From Saccharothrix sp. NRRL B-16348 (GTDB lineage Bacteria > Actinomycetota > Actinomycetes > Mycobacteriales > Pseudonocardiaceae), in NCBI RefSeq assembly GCF_001280085.1, contig NZ_LGED01000231.1:1-51180 (forward strand): DNA of 51,180 nt, written 5' to 3'. Shown here piece by piece: positions 41,713 through 49,397 of the stretch. The notes beneath the pieces were generated by a model. It searched no databases. It was given only the letters and a program-made list of their open reading frames with translations, and was not told the origin of the DNA. The position numbers were made by a program, and so were the translations under genes. How positions within the stretch are numbered: position 1 is the first letter of the stretch; each line of letters begins with the position of its first letter.

Positions 41713-43779
41713 GTGGCACCCCGTACCAGAAGGTTGTCGACCTCGCTCGGCACCCTCGCCACCGCGCTGGCCGTGGTGGCGTCCGGCCTGGTGTCCGCCG
41801 CGCCCGCGAGCGCGGCGCCCGTCCTGCTGTCCCAGGGGAAACCGGCGACCGCGTCCTCCTCCGGGAGCTCCGGTCTCGCGCCCTCGATGGCGGTGGACGG
41901 CAACTCGTCCACGCGCTGGGCCAGCCAGGGCGGCATCGACCCGTCGTGGCTCCAGGTCGACCTCGGCGCGACCGCCGCCATCACCAGGGTCCGGCTCCAG
42001 TGGGACCTGTCGTGCGCCCGCGCCTACCGGCTCGAGACGTCGTCCGACGCGCGCACGTGGAGCAGCGTCTTCGCCACCGCGAACGGCGCGGGCGGCGTGG
42101 AAGACCTCGTGGTGAGCGGAAGCGGTCGGTACGTCCGCATGTACGGCACCACGCGCTGCCGCACCGCGCCCTACAACAGCTACTCGTTGCAGGAGTTCCA
42201 GGTGTTCGGCGAGACCGGGCAGGCGGACGTCACGCCGCCGTCGCCGCCGGCCAACCTGCGGTCGGCCAACGTCACGCCGACGTCGGTCGACCTGGCCTGG
42301 GACGCGGCCACCGACGACGTCGGCGTGACGTCCTACGAGGTGTACCAGCGGGGCCAGTTCGTCAAGTCCGTCACCGGCACGGCCACCACGATCACCGGCC
42401 TGAGCCCCAACGGCTCGTACGTCTACTACGTCAACGCCAAGGACGCCGCCGGCAACATCTCCCAGGCGGGCAACAACGTCGAGGTGACCACACCGCCCGC
42501 GCAGGCCGACACCCAGCCGCCGACGACGCCGACCGGGCTGCGCGTCACGGGCGTCACGGCGAACTCCGTGTCGCTGGCGTGGAACCCGTCCACCGACAAC
42601 ATCGGCGTGACGCGCTACGAGGTGCTCTCGGGTGGTGCCGCGGTGGGCGAGACCACGGGCACGTCGGCCACCATCGGCGGACGCCGCCCGAACACCTCGT
42701 ACCTGATGAACGTGCGGGCGTACGACGCGGTGGGCAACGTGTCCGACTGGAGCATGGCGATCACCGTCACCACGTCGTCCGGCGGCGACCAGGTCGGCGC
42801 GGTGACGCAGCTGGCGACGGACAACGACGTGCCGTGGGGCCTGGACTTCCTGCCCGACGGGTCGGGTGTCTACTCGCGGCGCGACGCGTTCGACATCGTG
42901 AAGCTGTCGCCGGCCGGGGTGAAGACCACGCTGGGCACGGTGCCGAACGTCGTCACGACCAGCGGTGAAGGCGGCCTGCTCGGCATCGAGGTGTCGCCGA
43001 ACTTCGCGTCCGACCACTACCTGTACATCTACCACACGGCCGCGAACGACAACCGGATCGTGCGGATGAAGGTGGAGAACAACACGCTGGTGCAGGCGTC
43101 GCTGCAAGTGCTGCTCACCGGCATCCCGCGCAACCGCTACCACAACGGCGGCCGGCTGCGGTTCGGCCCGGACGGCAAGCTGTACGCGGGCACCGGCGAC
43201 GGCCAGAACGGGAACTGGGCGCAGGACCTGGCGAACCTGGGCGGCAAGGTGTTGCGGCTCAACGCCGACGGCTCCGCGCCGACCGACAACCCCTACTACG
43301 GCAACGGCGGCAACGCCCGGTACGTGTGGACCTACGGGCACCGCAACGTGCAGGGCCTGGCGTTCGACCGGCAGGGCAGGCTGTGGCAGGCCGAGCTGGG
43401 CAACACGATCATGGACGAGCTGAACCTGTCCGAGCGCGGCGGCAACTACGGCTGGCCCTCGTGCGAGGGCACGTCGGGCAGCTGCGCCGGCTACATCGCG
43501 CCGAAGCGGACGTGGAGCACGTCCACCGCCTCGCCGAGCGGCATCGCGATCGTCAACGACGCGCTGTACATGGCGACGCTGCGCGGCAGCAGGCTCTACC
43601 GGCTCGTGATCAGCGGCACGTCGGTCGGCTCGGAGACGACCCACTTCCAGGGCACGTACGGCCGGCTGCGCACCGTCGAGCCGGCGCCGGACGGCAGCCT
43701 GTGGCTGACCACCAGCGACGACCGGGACAGCACGCCGAACAACTCCAACTCCCGGATCCTGCGGGTGCAGCTGAACTGA
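41713..43779 (+). CDS. Secreted discoidin/FN3/PQQ-type sugar dehydrogenase (GSDH-like) protein
   Basis: A 688-residue exported protein. GTG 41713 has GGAGG at five bases; the AGGAGG at ATG 41611 is too close and that start would add 34 odd residues. A signal peptide (LATALAVVASGLVSAAPASA) is followed by an F5/8 type C domain (~40-175: SMAVDGNSSTRWASQGGIDP, RYVRMYGTTR), two fibronectin type III domains (~180-350, each ending VTTSS/VTTPP) and a beta-propeller of the glucose/sorbosone dehydrogenase type (VPWGLDFLPDG, GEGGLLGIEVSPNF, NGGRLRFGPDGKLYAGTGDG, YGHRNVQGLAF). It probably binds a polysaccharide and oxidises sugar ends. Cofactor PQQ is inferred. Confidence 0.88.
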   Translation: MAPRTRRLSTSLGTLATALAVVASGLVSAAPASAAPVLLSQGKPATASSSGSSGLAPSMAVDGNSSTRWASQGGIDPSWLQVDLGATAAITRVRLQWDLSCARAYRLETSSDARTWSSVFATANGAGGVEDLVVSGSGRYVRMYGTTRCRTAPYNSYSLQEFQVFGETGQADVTPPSPPANLRSANVTPTSVDLAWDAATDDVGVTSYEVYQRGQFVKSVTGTATTITGLSPNGSYVYYVNAKDAAGNISQAGNNVEVTTPPAQADTQPPTTPTGLRVTGVTANSVSLAWNPSTDNIGVTRYEVLSGGAAVGETTGTSATIGGRRPNTSYLMNVRAYDAVGNVSDWSMAITVTTSSGGDQVGAVTQLATDNDVPWGLDFLPDGSGVYSRRDAFDIVKLSPAGVKTTLGTVPNVVTTSGEGGLLGIEVSPNFASDHYLYIYHTAANDNRIVRMKVENNTLVQASLQVLLTGIPRNRYHNGGRLRFGPDGKLYAGTGDGQNGNWAQDLANLGGKVLRLNADGSAPTDNPYYGNGGNARYVWTYGHRNVQGLAFDRQGRLWQAELGNTIMDELNLSERGGNYGWPSCEGTSGSCAGYIAPKRTWSTSTASPSGIAIVNDALYMATLRGSRLYRLVISGTSVGSETTHFQGTYGRLRTVEPAPDGSLWLTTSDDRDSTPNNSNSRILRVQLN

Positions 43780-43798
43780 CCGGTGCTCGAACCAGCGT

Positions 43799-43832
43799 GA
43801 GGCGGTCCCGGTGCTCGGTCCGGGGCCGCCTC
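43799..43832 (+). terminator. Hairpin terminator after the sugar dehydrogenase gene
   Basis: GAGGCGGTCCC (43799-43809) pairs with GGGGCCGCCTC (43822-43832), 11 bases with one G-T wobble. No T-tract. Confidence 0.65.
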
Positions 43833-43852
43833 GCGGCTCGTCGGGGAACGGT

Positions 43853-43880
43853 TGAACCGAACGTCCCACGGGTGCGTGTC
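43853..43880 (+). promoter_or_regulatory. ECF-type promoter, copy 1, before the truncated anti-sigma paralogue
   Basis: TGAACC (43853-43858), 16 bases, CGTGTC (43875-43880). Both hexamers and the spacing recur at 45567-45594 before the ECF sigma gene. Likely recognised by that sigma factor. Confidence 0.7.
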
Positions 43881-43915
43881 AGGGGTGCCAGTCGCCAGTC
43901 GAGGAAGGCCCGCCG

Positions 43916-44005
43916 ATGCACGCCACCCGCCGCCGCCCGACCCACCCGACCACCCCACCCCGCCGCAACCCGTCGCCGCTCGGGACACGTCCGAGCACGA
44001 GCTGA
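43916..44005 (+). CDS. Possible 29-residue leader ORF
   Basis: ATG 43916 has GAGGAAGG at seven bases and the frame runs 29 codons (MHATRRRPTHPTTPPRRNP start) to a TGA at 44003. It lies between the ECF-type promoter and the anti-sigma paralogue, ending 10 bases before its ATG. It is Arg/Pro/Thr-rich and has no recognised homology. It could be a leader peptide or a chance frame. Confidence 0.3.
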   Translation: MHATRRRPTHPTTPPRRNPSPLGTRPSTS

Positions 44006-44015
44006 ACGAGAAGAG

Positions 44016-44474
44016 ATGCACGATCCGATCCTCGAACGCACGCTGCGCCAGGTCCGCACCGAGAAGGCGCGCGACCGCAGGCGCCGGGGCGGCGTCGTCA
44101 CGGCGGTGAGCACCGCCCTCGCCGCCGCGGTGCTGGCCGGTGGCGTGTACCTCGGCTGGCACAGCGTGCCCGGGGAACGGGTGCTGGTCGCCACCGCGGC
44201 CGACGGCGTGCGGATGACCACGACGGTCACGCCCGCCGACGGCTGGGTGCGGCTGCGCGCGGTGGTGGCCGGCATCGACGCGGGGGAGCGGTGCCAGCTC
44301 GTGGTCACCGACGTGCGCGGCCGGCGTTACGTGGCGGGCGGCTGGGTCGCCTCACGGCTCGGCGACACGGCCCTGGCCGGCGCCGCGATGGTCGACCCGG
44401 ACGAGGTCGCCGCCGTCAGCGTCGTCACGGAGGACGGCCGGGTCCTGGTCACGTCCGCGACCCGGACGGCGTGA
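44016..44474 (+). CDS. Anti-sigma-factor-like membrane protein lacking the zinc-finger domain (RskA C-terminal domain paralogue)
   Basis: A 152-residue protein. ATG 44016 follows GAACGAGAAGAG; the longer frame to the left overlaps the dehydrogenase gene. It reads PILERTLRQVRTEKARDRRR, then a membrane helix (VVTAVSTALAAAVLAGGVYL), then TTVTPADGWVRLRAVVAGID and CQLVVTDVRGRRYVAGGW. The same order and text occur in the second half of the anti-sigma factor at 46174 (LLQRTLRQVRSERGG, VKPAAGWVRVNASVAGIE, CRLFVVAKDGRRAEAGSW). The N-terminal zinc finger that binds sigma is absent. It may be a decoy, a regulator of proteolysis, or a remnant. It lies after the same promoter motif as the sigma operon. 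Confidence 0.78.
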   Translation: MHDPILERTLRQVRTEKARDRRRRGGVVTAVSTALAAAVLAGGVYLGWHSVPGERVLVATAADGVRMTTTVTPADGWVRLRAVVAGIDAGERCQLVVTDVRGRRYVAGGWVASRLGDTALAGAAMVDPDEVAAVSVVTEDGRVLVTSATRTA

Positions 44475-44529
44475 CCACAGCTCGAGACCTGGACAGCGTG
44501 ACCACAGCCCAAGACCCGGACGCCGTGAT
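44469..44529 (+). repeat. 27-bp direct repeat after the anti-sigma paralogue
   Basis: GCGTGACCACAGC starts at 44469 and 44496, with GAGACCTGGAC / AAGACCCGGAC following, and a degenerate third start at 44524. The repeat begins over the stop codon. Two and a bit units; function unclear. Confidence 0.65.
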
Positions 44530-44574
44530 CTGCCCACTCGGGCACACCTGCCGTCTCAGCCGGGCAGTAGGCGC

Positions 44575-45522
44575 GTGGTCCGCCTGCCGCGTCCGAATAA
44601 GCTGTCGTCCGTGAGGTGGTCGCCCCTGCTGCTGGTGCTCGTGCTGCTGGCGACGGGCTGCGCGGACAGCCGCACCGTGGCCATCGACGAGGTGCCGGTG
44701 GCGGTCGAGTCGGTCACCACCACCGAGGACGCGTCGACCGGCACGTTCCGCGTCGACTGCGGCCGCAACGAACCGCGCCACCTCAACGCCGACAACATGG
44801 TCATCGCGCCCGGTCAGCCGTTCGGCGCGCACCACACCCACGAGTACGTCGGCAACCTGAGCACGCACGCGGGCTCGACCGACGACTCGCTGGCCGCCGC
44901 CGGCACCACGTGCACGACCGGCGACCGGTCCACCTACTACTGGCCGGTGCTGCGGCTGACCGACCGGACCGGGCACGACGAGCACGCGCCCGGCGGCGGC
45001 GCGCACGGCAACACCGGCGAGGTGCTGCCGCCGGCGAAGGTGGAGATCACGTTCACCGGCAGCCCGGTCAGCGAGGTCGTGCCGATGCCGAGGTTCCTGC
45101 GCATGATCACCGGCGACCCGGCGGCGCTGAACAGCGGTCGCGGCCGGGCGGTGTGGAGCTGCACCGGGTTCGAGGACCGGCGCACCGACCGCTACCCGGA
45201 GTGCGCGCCGGGCAGCGACGTGCTGCGCACGTTCGACTTCCCGAGCTGCTGGGACGGCCGCAACACCGACAGCCCGAGCCACCGGGCGCACGCCGAGTTC
45301 CCCGGTTCGAACGGGGTGTGCCGGCCGGGCACGTTCCCGATGCCGAAGCTGCGCGTGCGGGTCGCGTACGCCGTGCCCGCCGGCCGGCCGTACGCCATCG
45401 ACAGCTTCCCGGAGCAGCTGCGCGACCCGCGCACCGACCACGCGATGTTCGTCAACGTCATGCCGGTCGAGCTGATGGACCGCGTCACGACCTGCCTGAA
45501 CACCGGCCAGACCTGCTCCTGA
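44575..45522 (+). CDS. DUF1996 lipoprotein
   Basis: A 315-residue protein. Lipoprotein signal LLLVLVLLATGC with the lipobox ATGC, so Cys is the lipidation site. The domain follows DUF1996: FRVDCGRNEPRHLNADNMVI, the HHTHEYVGN motif (HHxHDFFGN type), TCTTGDRSTYYWPVL, FPSCWDGRNTDSPSHRAH and RPYAIDSFPEQL. The start is uncertain: GTG 44575 has AGTAGG upstream, while GTG 44611 gives a shorter, more typical signal but no RBS. DUF1996 proteins are secreted or lipid-anchored; their activity is unknown to me. Confidence 0.83.
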   Translation: MVRLPRPNKLSSVRWSPLLLVLVLLATGCADSRTVAIDEVPVAVESVTTTEDASTGTFRVDCGRNEPRHLNADNMVIAPGQPFGAHHTHEYVGNLSTHAGSTDDSLAAAGTTCTTGDRSTYYWPVLRLTDRTGHDEHAPGGGAHGNTGEVLPPAKVEITFTGSPVSEVVPMPRFLRMITGDPAALNSGRGRAVWSCTGFEDRRTDRYPECAPGSDVLRTFDFPSCWDGRNTDSPSHRAHAEFPGSNGVCRPGTFPMPKLRVRVAYAVPAGRPYAIDSFPEQLRDPRTDHAMFVNVMPVELMDRVTTCLNTGQTCS

Positions 45523-45566
45523 CGGGTGACCGCGCCCCGCCGGGTGAAACTTTCTTCCGCCCGCGG

Positions 45567-45594
45567 TGAACCGAACCCGTCCGGCGTCCGTGTC
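45567..45594 (+). promoter_or_regulatory. ECF-type promoter, copy 2, before the ECF sigma operon
   Basis: TGAACC (45567-45572), 16 bases, CGTGTC (45589-45594), identical in both hexamers and spacing to the site at 43853. About 31 bases before the ATG at 45626. Autoregulation by the encoded sigma factor is likely. Confidence 0.75.
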
Positions 45595-45625
45595 CGGGGC
45601 GAGAGTTGACGAGAGGAGTGGGTGG

Positions 45626-46177
45626 ATGGCGGCTCTGTGGTCCCGGAAACGGGAGGCCGCGGCCGACGAGGCACTGATCCGATCCCTCTACGAGGAGCAC
45701 GGTCGGGCGCTGCTCGCGTACGCGACGCGGTTGACCGGTGATCGGGCGGCGGCCGAGGACGTCGTCCAGGAAACCCTCGTGCGCGCTTGGCGGCACCCGG
45801 ACACCCTGGTGAACGGCAAGGGCTCGGTCCGCGGCTGGCTGCTCACGGTGGCGCGCAACATCGTCACGGACCGGTTCCGGGCGAAGGCGGCCCGGCCCCA
45901 GGAGGTGGCCGAGACGCCGACGACCCCGCCGGTGGAGCGTGATCACGCGGATTCCGTGGTGGACTCGATGGTGGTGCTCGAAGCCCTGGACCGGTTGTCG
46001 TCCGACCACCGCGACGTGCTGATGGAGATCTACTTCCGCGGCCGGAGCGTGACGGAGGCGGCCGAGGCGTTAGGGGTGCCGCCGGGCACGGTGAAATCGA
46101 GATCCCACTACGCGCTGCGGGCGTTGAGAGAGACGTTCGTCGGGCAACAGGTCGCGCTGAAGGGGGTGGCCGGATGA
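45626..46177 (+). CDS. ECF RNA polymerase sigma factor
   Basis: A 183-residue protein; ATG 45626 has GAGAGGAG at good spacing, and the promoter site lies upstream of it, ruling out the longer frame start. Region 2: LIRSLYEEHGRALLAYATRL, DRAAAEDVVQETLVRAWRHP, RGWLLTVARNIVTDRFRAK. Region 4: LEALDRLSSDHRDVLMEIYF, RGRSVTEAAEALGVPPGTVK and SRSHYALRALRE. It overlaps the anti-sigma gene by ATGA, so sigma and anti-sigma are made together. Resembles actinobacterial SigK/SigL-type ECF sigmas. Confidence 0.93.
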   Translation: MAALWSRKREAAADEALIRSLYEEHGRALLAYATRLTGDRAAAEDVVQETLVRAWRHPDTLVNGKGSVRGWLLTVARNIVTDRFRAKAARPQEVAETPTTPPVERDHADSVVDSMVVLEALDRLSSDHRDVLMEIYFRGRSVTEAAEALGVPPGTVKSRSHYALRALRETFVGQQVALKGVAG

Positions 46178-46875
46178 CCACGAACCACGATCCACAGCTG
46201 CTCGGTGCTTACGTGCTGGGCGTGCTCGACGAGCGGGAGGCGCGTGCCGTGGAGGACCACTTGGCGTCCTGCTCGCGGTGCCACGCCGACTTGGCCGAGC
46301 TGCGGGCGATGGAGGAGGCCATGGGCGACGTGCCGCCCGAGGCGTTGCTCGACGGCCCGCCCGAGGGCGGTGACCTGCTGCTGCAGCGCACGTTGCGGCA
46401 GGTGCGGTCCGAACGCGGCGGGCAGCTCCGCCGTCGTCAGGTCGGTCTGGGGCTGGTCGCGGCGGCCGTGGCCGCGGTCGTGCTCGGCGGCGGCTTCGCG
46501 GTCGGCCGGGGCACCGCGCCCGACGTGGGCGCCATCCCGCAGACGTCGACCGCGCCCGCGCCGCCTGCCGGGACCAAGCTCGGGTCGGCCACCGACCCGG
46601 ACACCGGCGCTCGGATGACCGTGCAGGTCAAGCCCGCCGCCGGGTGGGTGCGGGTGAACGCGTCCGTCGCGGGCATCGAGCAGAACGAGAAGTGCAGGTT
46701 GTTCGTCGTGGCGAAGGACGGCCGGCGGGCGGAGGCGGGCAGCTGGCTCGTCTCGGCGGCCGGTGAGAAGGACGGCACCAACCTCGACGGCTCGGCGCTC
46801 ATCGCGCCCGAGGACGTCGCGGCGATCGAGGTGCGCAACTTCGACGACGAGCGGATCGTCACGGTGCCGGTGTAG
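46174..46875 (+). CDS. Zinc-finger anti-sigma factor (RskA-like)
   Basis: A 233-residue single-pass membrane protein in ATGA overlap with its sigma gene. The N-terminal ~90 residues form a ZAS zinc finger: LGAYVLGVLDEREARAVEDH with H-x3-C-x2-C in DHLASCSRCHADL. A linker (LLLQRTLRQVRSERGG) leads to a membrane helix (LVAAAVAAVVLGGGFAVG) and an extracytoplasmic RskA-type domain (MTVQVKPAAGWVRVNASVAG to the end). It holds the sigma factor inactive at the membrane until proteolysis releases it. Its C-terminal half has a paralogue at 44016. Confidence 0.92.
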   Translation: MTTNHDPQLLGAYVLGVLDEREARAVEDHLASCSRCHADLAELRAMEEAMGDVPPEALLDGPPEGGDLLLQRTLRQVRSERGGQLRRRQVGLGLVAAAVAAVVLGGGFAVGRGTAPDVGAIPQTSTAPAPPAGTKLGSATDPDTGARMTVQVKPAAGWVRVNASVAGIEQNEKCRLFVVAKDGRRAEAGSWLVSAAGEKDGTNLDGSALIAPEDVAAIEVRNFDDERIVTVPV

Positions 46876-46917
46876 TCGGCCGGTCTGATCGGTGCGGCTG
46901 GTTGGTGCGGCCGGTTG

Positions 46918-46947
46918 GGCCCCCGTGCGTCATCGCGCACGGGGGCC
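46918..46947. terminator. Strong bidirectional hairpin terminator
   Basis: GGCCCCCGTGCG (46918-46929) and CGCACGGGGGCC (46936-46947) pair perfectly over 12 bases around TCATCG. It lies between the anti-sigma gene and the convergent dehydrogenase gene. Confidence 0.85.
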
Positions 46948-46957
46948 TCATCGGGGG

Positions 46958-47914
46958 TCAGGGCTTGAGCACGACCTTGCCCACGGTGGCGCGGCTCTCC
47001 AGCGCGGTGTGCGCCTTGGCGGCCTCGCTGAGCGGGAACGTCGTGGTCAGCGGGGTGAGCCGGCCCTCGGTCAACGCGCGCAGCGACAGCTCTTCCAGCC
47101 CGCGCAGGTTCGTGCCCTTCATCATCCGCGGTCCGACGACGACCGACGCGGTGATGCCGAGGCGGTAGAGGTCGGCGGTCTCGATGGGCGTCGGATCGCC
47201 CGCCGACCAGCCGAACAGGAGGATCCGCCCGCCGATGCCGAGCAGTTCCAGGGCCTTGCGGCCGGCTTCGCCGCCGACGCCGTCGAGCACGACGGTGACC
47301 TCGCCGATGCCCTCGTCCCAGTCCGGCCGGGTGTAGTCGGCCACCACGTCCGCGCCCAGCTGGCGGACCAGGTCCAGCTTGGCGGTGCTCGCCACGCCGA
47401 CCACCTTCGCGCCGACCGCCTTGGCCTCCTGCACGAACAACGCCCCCAGCCCGCCCGCGGCCGAGGTCACGAGCACCACGTCGTCCGCGGTCAGCTCGGC
47501 GATGCGCAGCACGCCCACGGCGGTGCGCCCGGTGCCGATCATGGCCACGGCGGCGTCGTCGGACACGTGGTCGGGCAGCTCGTGCAGCGAGGCGGCGTTC
47601 GCCACGGCCTGCTCCGCGTACCCGCCGCCGGCCTGGCCGAGGTGGGCGACGACGCGCTTGCCCAGCCAGTGCGGCTCGACCCCGTCACCCAGCTTCGTGA
47701 CGACCCCCGCGACCTCACGACCCGGCGTCATGGGCAGCTCGGGCAACGGGAACGGCCCGCCGTGCTCACCGCGGCGGATCGACGTGTCGAGCAGGTGCAC
47801 CCCGGCCGCGGACACCGCGACCCGCACCTGCCCGGCGCCCGGCTCCGGGTCGGGTGCCTGCTCGTAGCGCAGGTTCTCGGCCGGGCCGAACGCGTGCTGA
47901 ACGATGGCGTGCAT
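46958..47914 (-). CDS. Quinone oxidoreductase-like MDR-family dehydrogenase
   Basis: A 318-residue NADPH-dependent reductase. N-terminal GroES-like domain (AIVQHAFGPAENLRYEQAPD, PMTPGREVAGVVTKLGDGV) and a Rossmann domain with VLVTSAAGGLGALFVQEAKA and VGAKVVGVASTAKLDLVRQL. Structural zinc Cys residues are absent, typical of quinone oxidoreductases. YGYAEQ-type and GFxxxG motifs agree with zeta-crystallin-like enzymes. ATG 47914 follows GAGGGGAACACGAG. A MerR-type promoter lies just upstream, so it is likely induced by a redox or xenobiotic signal. Confidence 0.92.
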   Translation of the reverse strand: MHAIVQHAFGPAENLRYEQAPDPEPGAGQVRVAVSAAGVHLLDTSIRRGEHGGPFPLPELPMTPGREVAGVVTKLGDGVEPHWLGKRVVAHLGQAGGGYAEQAVANAASLHELPDHVSDDAAVAMIGTGRTAVGVLRIAELTADDVVLVTSAAGGLGALFVQEAKAVGAKVVGVASTAKLDLVRQLGADVVADYTRPDWDEGIGEVTVVLDGVGGEAGRKALELLGIGGRILLFGWSAGDPTPIETADLYRLGITASVVVGPRMMKGTNLRGLEELSLRALTEGRLTPLTTTFPLSEAAKAHTALESRATVGKVVLKP

Positions 47915-47944
47915 CTCGTGTTCCCCTCTGAAGTCCTGCCCGCC

Positions 47945-47975
47945 ACGCTAGGAGTTCCAGTTAAGTCGAGGTCAA
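47945..47975 (-). promoter_or_regulatory. MerR-type promoter with 19-bp spacer for the quinone oxidoreductase gene
   Basis: On the minus strand TTGACC (47975-47970), a 19-base spacer, then TAGCGT (47950-47945). The long spacer with an imperfect dyad (CTCGACTT-AA-CTGGAACTC) is the hallmark of MerR-family activated promoters. No MerR gene is in the window. Confidence 0.72.
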
Positions 47976-48071
47976 GTGATCTTGGTGTGACGGTCGTCCG
48001 GTCGGGCGATCGAGCCGGGTGTCGTGGGTGTCGGCCGAACGTTCGACCAATTCGCGAACGCCGTAATTGCT

Positions 48072-48101
48072 TTGACGTGGAGCGGTCTGTTCGGAGATAG
48101 T
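48072..48101 (+). promoter_or_regulatory. Candidate sigma-70-type promoter of a small ORF
   Basis: TTGACG (48072-48077), 18 bases, GATAGT (48096-48101). It precedes the short frame at 48148. The rest of the interval 47976-48394 shows no other gene; 48250-48297 is unusually AT-rich for this genome. Confidence 0.5.
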
Positions 48102-48147
48102 CAGGTCGACACCGCGGTGGTGTTCGACGAACCACAAAGGGGACCAC

Positions 48148-48219
48148 GTGAACAGCAGGGAGACCGAGTGGAACGGCTCCGCGACGCGCACGTTCGGTGA
48201 CCGGGGCCAGCGCTCCTGA
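48148..48219 (+). CDS. Candidate 23-residue small protein
   Basis: GTG 48148 preceded by AAAGGGGACCAC, with 23 codons (MNSRETEWNGSATRTFGDRG start) and a TGA at 48217. A promoter-like sequence lies 46 bases upstream. It is hydrophilic with no signal peptide or membrane segment. I do not recognise a family. Real expression is uncertain; a leader peptide or cargo-like tag is possible. Confidence 0.42.
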   Translation: MNSRETEWNGSATRTFGDRGQRS

Positions 48220-48394
48220 CCTGCCCGTACGTCGAATGCGACGATACGGTGCGTGATTATTGGAAAATCTTATCGGCCTATTGGTCGCAATGATCGGCGC
48301 GCATTCGGCGCGGCTACGGCGGCCCGACCTTCATGGGGTGGGTCGGGGCGGATAAACCCCGGCACGACGGGGTGGGTGACTCCTGTCGGGAAAG

Positions 48395-48422
48395 GGGGGA
48401 CGGGCTCGTGCGCCCGTCCCCC
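48395..48422. terminator. GC-rich hairpin in the 47915-48547 interval
   Basis: GGGGGACGGGC (48395-48405) pairs perfectly with GCCCGTCCCCC (48412-48422) around TCGTGC. It lies after the small ORF and before the DUF4383 gene. Confidence 0.65.
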
Positions 48423-48547
48423 GCGGCCATTCGGCCCAGGGTCGCGTCCGGGTGGCGGCGTGCTGTTTGCGGTTCGAACCGGACGGGTAGTCGGTGGGCG
48501 TCCGGAGCCCGGTCAGTCGGGCTCGTGGTCCTCAGTTGGAGGGCGAG

Positions 48548-49273
48548 ATGACCCACCACTCGACCGTCGGTCGCGTCAAGGTCGCGGGCCTGCAACCCGC
48601 CCAGGTGCTGGCAGGCCTGGTCGGATTGGTCTTCCTCGCGTTGGGTGTGCTGGGCTTCGTGCGCACCGGGTTCGGCGACTTCGCGGGCGACCAGCACGCG
48701 ACGCTGCTCGGGTTCACGCTGAACCCGCTGCACAACGTGGTCCACCTGGCGTTCGGTGTGCTCGGCCTGCTCATGGCGAGCACGTCCGGCCTGGCCCGGC
48801 TGTACGGCTGGATCCTGTTCATCGGCTACGGCGCCGTGCTGCTGTGGGGCCTGGCCCTGGCCGGGGTGTTCTCCACCAACCCCGTCTCCGGCCTCGGCAA
48901 CCCGCTGGCGCTCAACGTCAACGACAACTGGCTGCACCTGGGCATCGCCGCGCTCGGCCTGCTGATCGCGGTGCTGCCGGCGCGGCGCAAGATCGTGACG
49001 GAACCTCCTGTCGACACGCGGACCGGGGAGCCGGTCGTGCCGACAGCTGATTACGAGAGGCCTGGTTACGAGAGGGAAGCGAGTATTCGCGACCCCAAGG
49101 CCGATCCGGTGACGCAGGAGATGCCGACGCAGCGCGTCGACGACTCCCGGCACGGCGCGCACCGCGACGAGCGGATCGAGTCGATGGACCCGACCGTGAG
49201 CCCGCGGCCCGTCCAGCCGGTCGACCCGGCCATCGCGGAGCAGCACAAGTCGCGGTTCAGCAGGGGACGTTGA
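48548..49273 (+). CDS. DUF4383 membrane protein
   Basis: A 241-residue protein; ATG 48548 has GGAGGGCGAG, so the longer frame is not used. Four membrane helices form the first ~150 residues (VLAGLVGLVFLALGVLGFV, NPLHNVVHLAFGVLGLLMA, LYGWILFIGYGAVLLWGLAL, LHLGIAALGLLIAVLPAR). LLGFTLNPLHNVVHLAFGVL and NDNWLHLGIAALGL are the DUF4383 signature. The last ~95 residues are a charged, disordered cytoplasmic tail. Function of DUF4383 is unknown to me. Confidence 0.9.
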   Translation: MTHHSTVGRVKVAGLQPAQVLAGLVGLVFLALGVLGFVRTGFGDFAGDQHATLLGFTLNPLHNVVHLAFGVLGLLMASTSGLARLYGWILFIGYGAVLLWGLALAGVFSTNPVSGLGNPLALNVNDNWLHLGIAALGLLIAVLPARRKIVTEPPVDTRTGEPVVPTADYERPGYEREASIRDPKADPVTQEMPTQRVDDSRHGAHRDERIESMDPTVSPRPVQPVDPAIAEQHKSRFSRGR

Positions 49274-49347
49274 TCTGAGGTCGCCGACGTGTGACGTGCT
49301 GACGGCAAGAAGAGCTGACGGCAACAAGAGCTGAGAGCGAGAAGCGA

Positions 49348-49384
49348 CAACGGTGCACGGTCCCGAGCGGACCGTGCACCGTTG
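49348..49384. terminator. Strong bidirectional hairpin terminator
   Basis: Perfect 16-base arms at 49348-49363 and 49369-49384 (core ACGGTGCACGGTCC / GGACCGTGCACCGT) around CGAGC, between convergent genes. Upstream, CTGACGGCAA-AAGAG is repeated twice. Confidence 0.88.
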
Positions 49385-49397
49385 TGTGTGCGGCACT

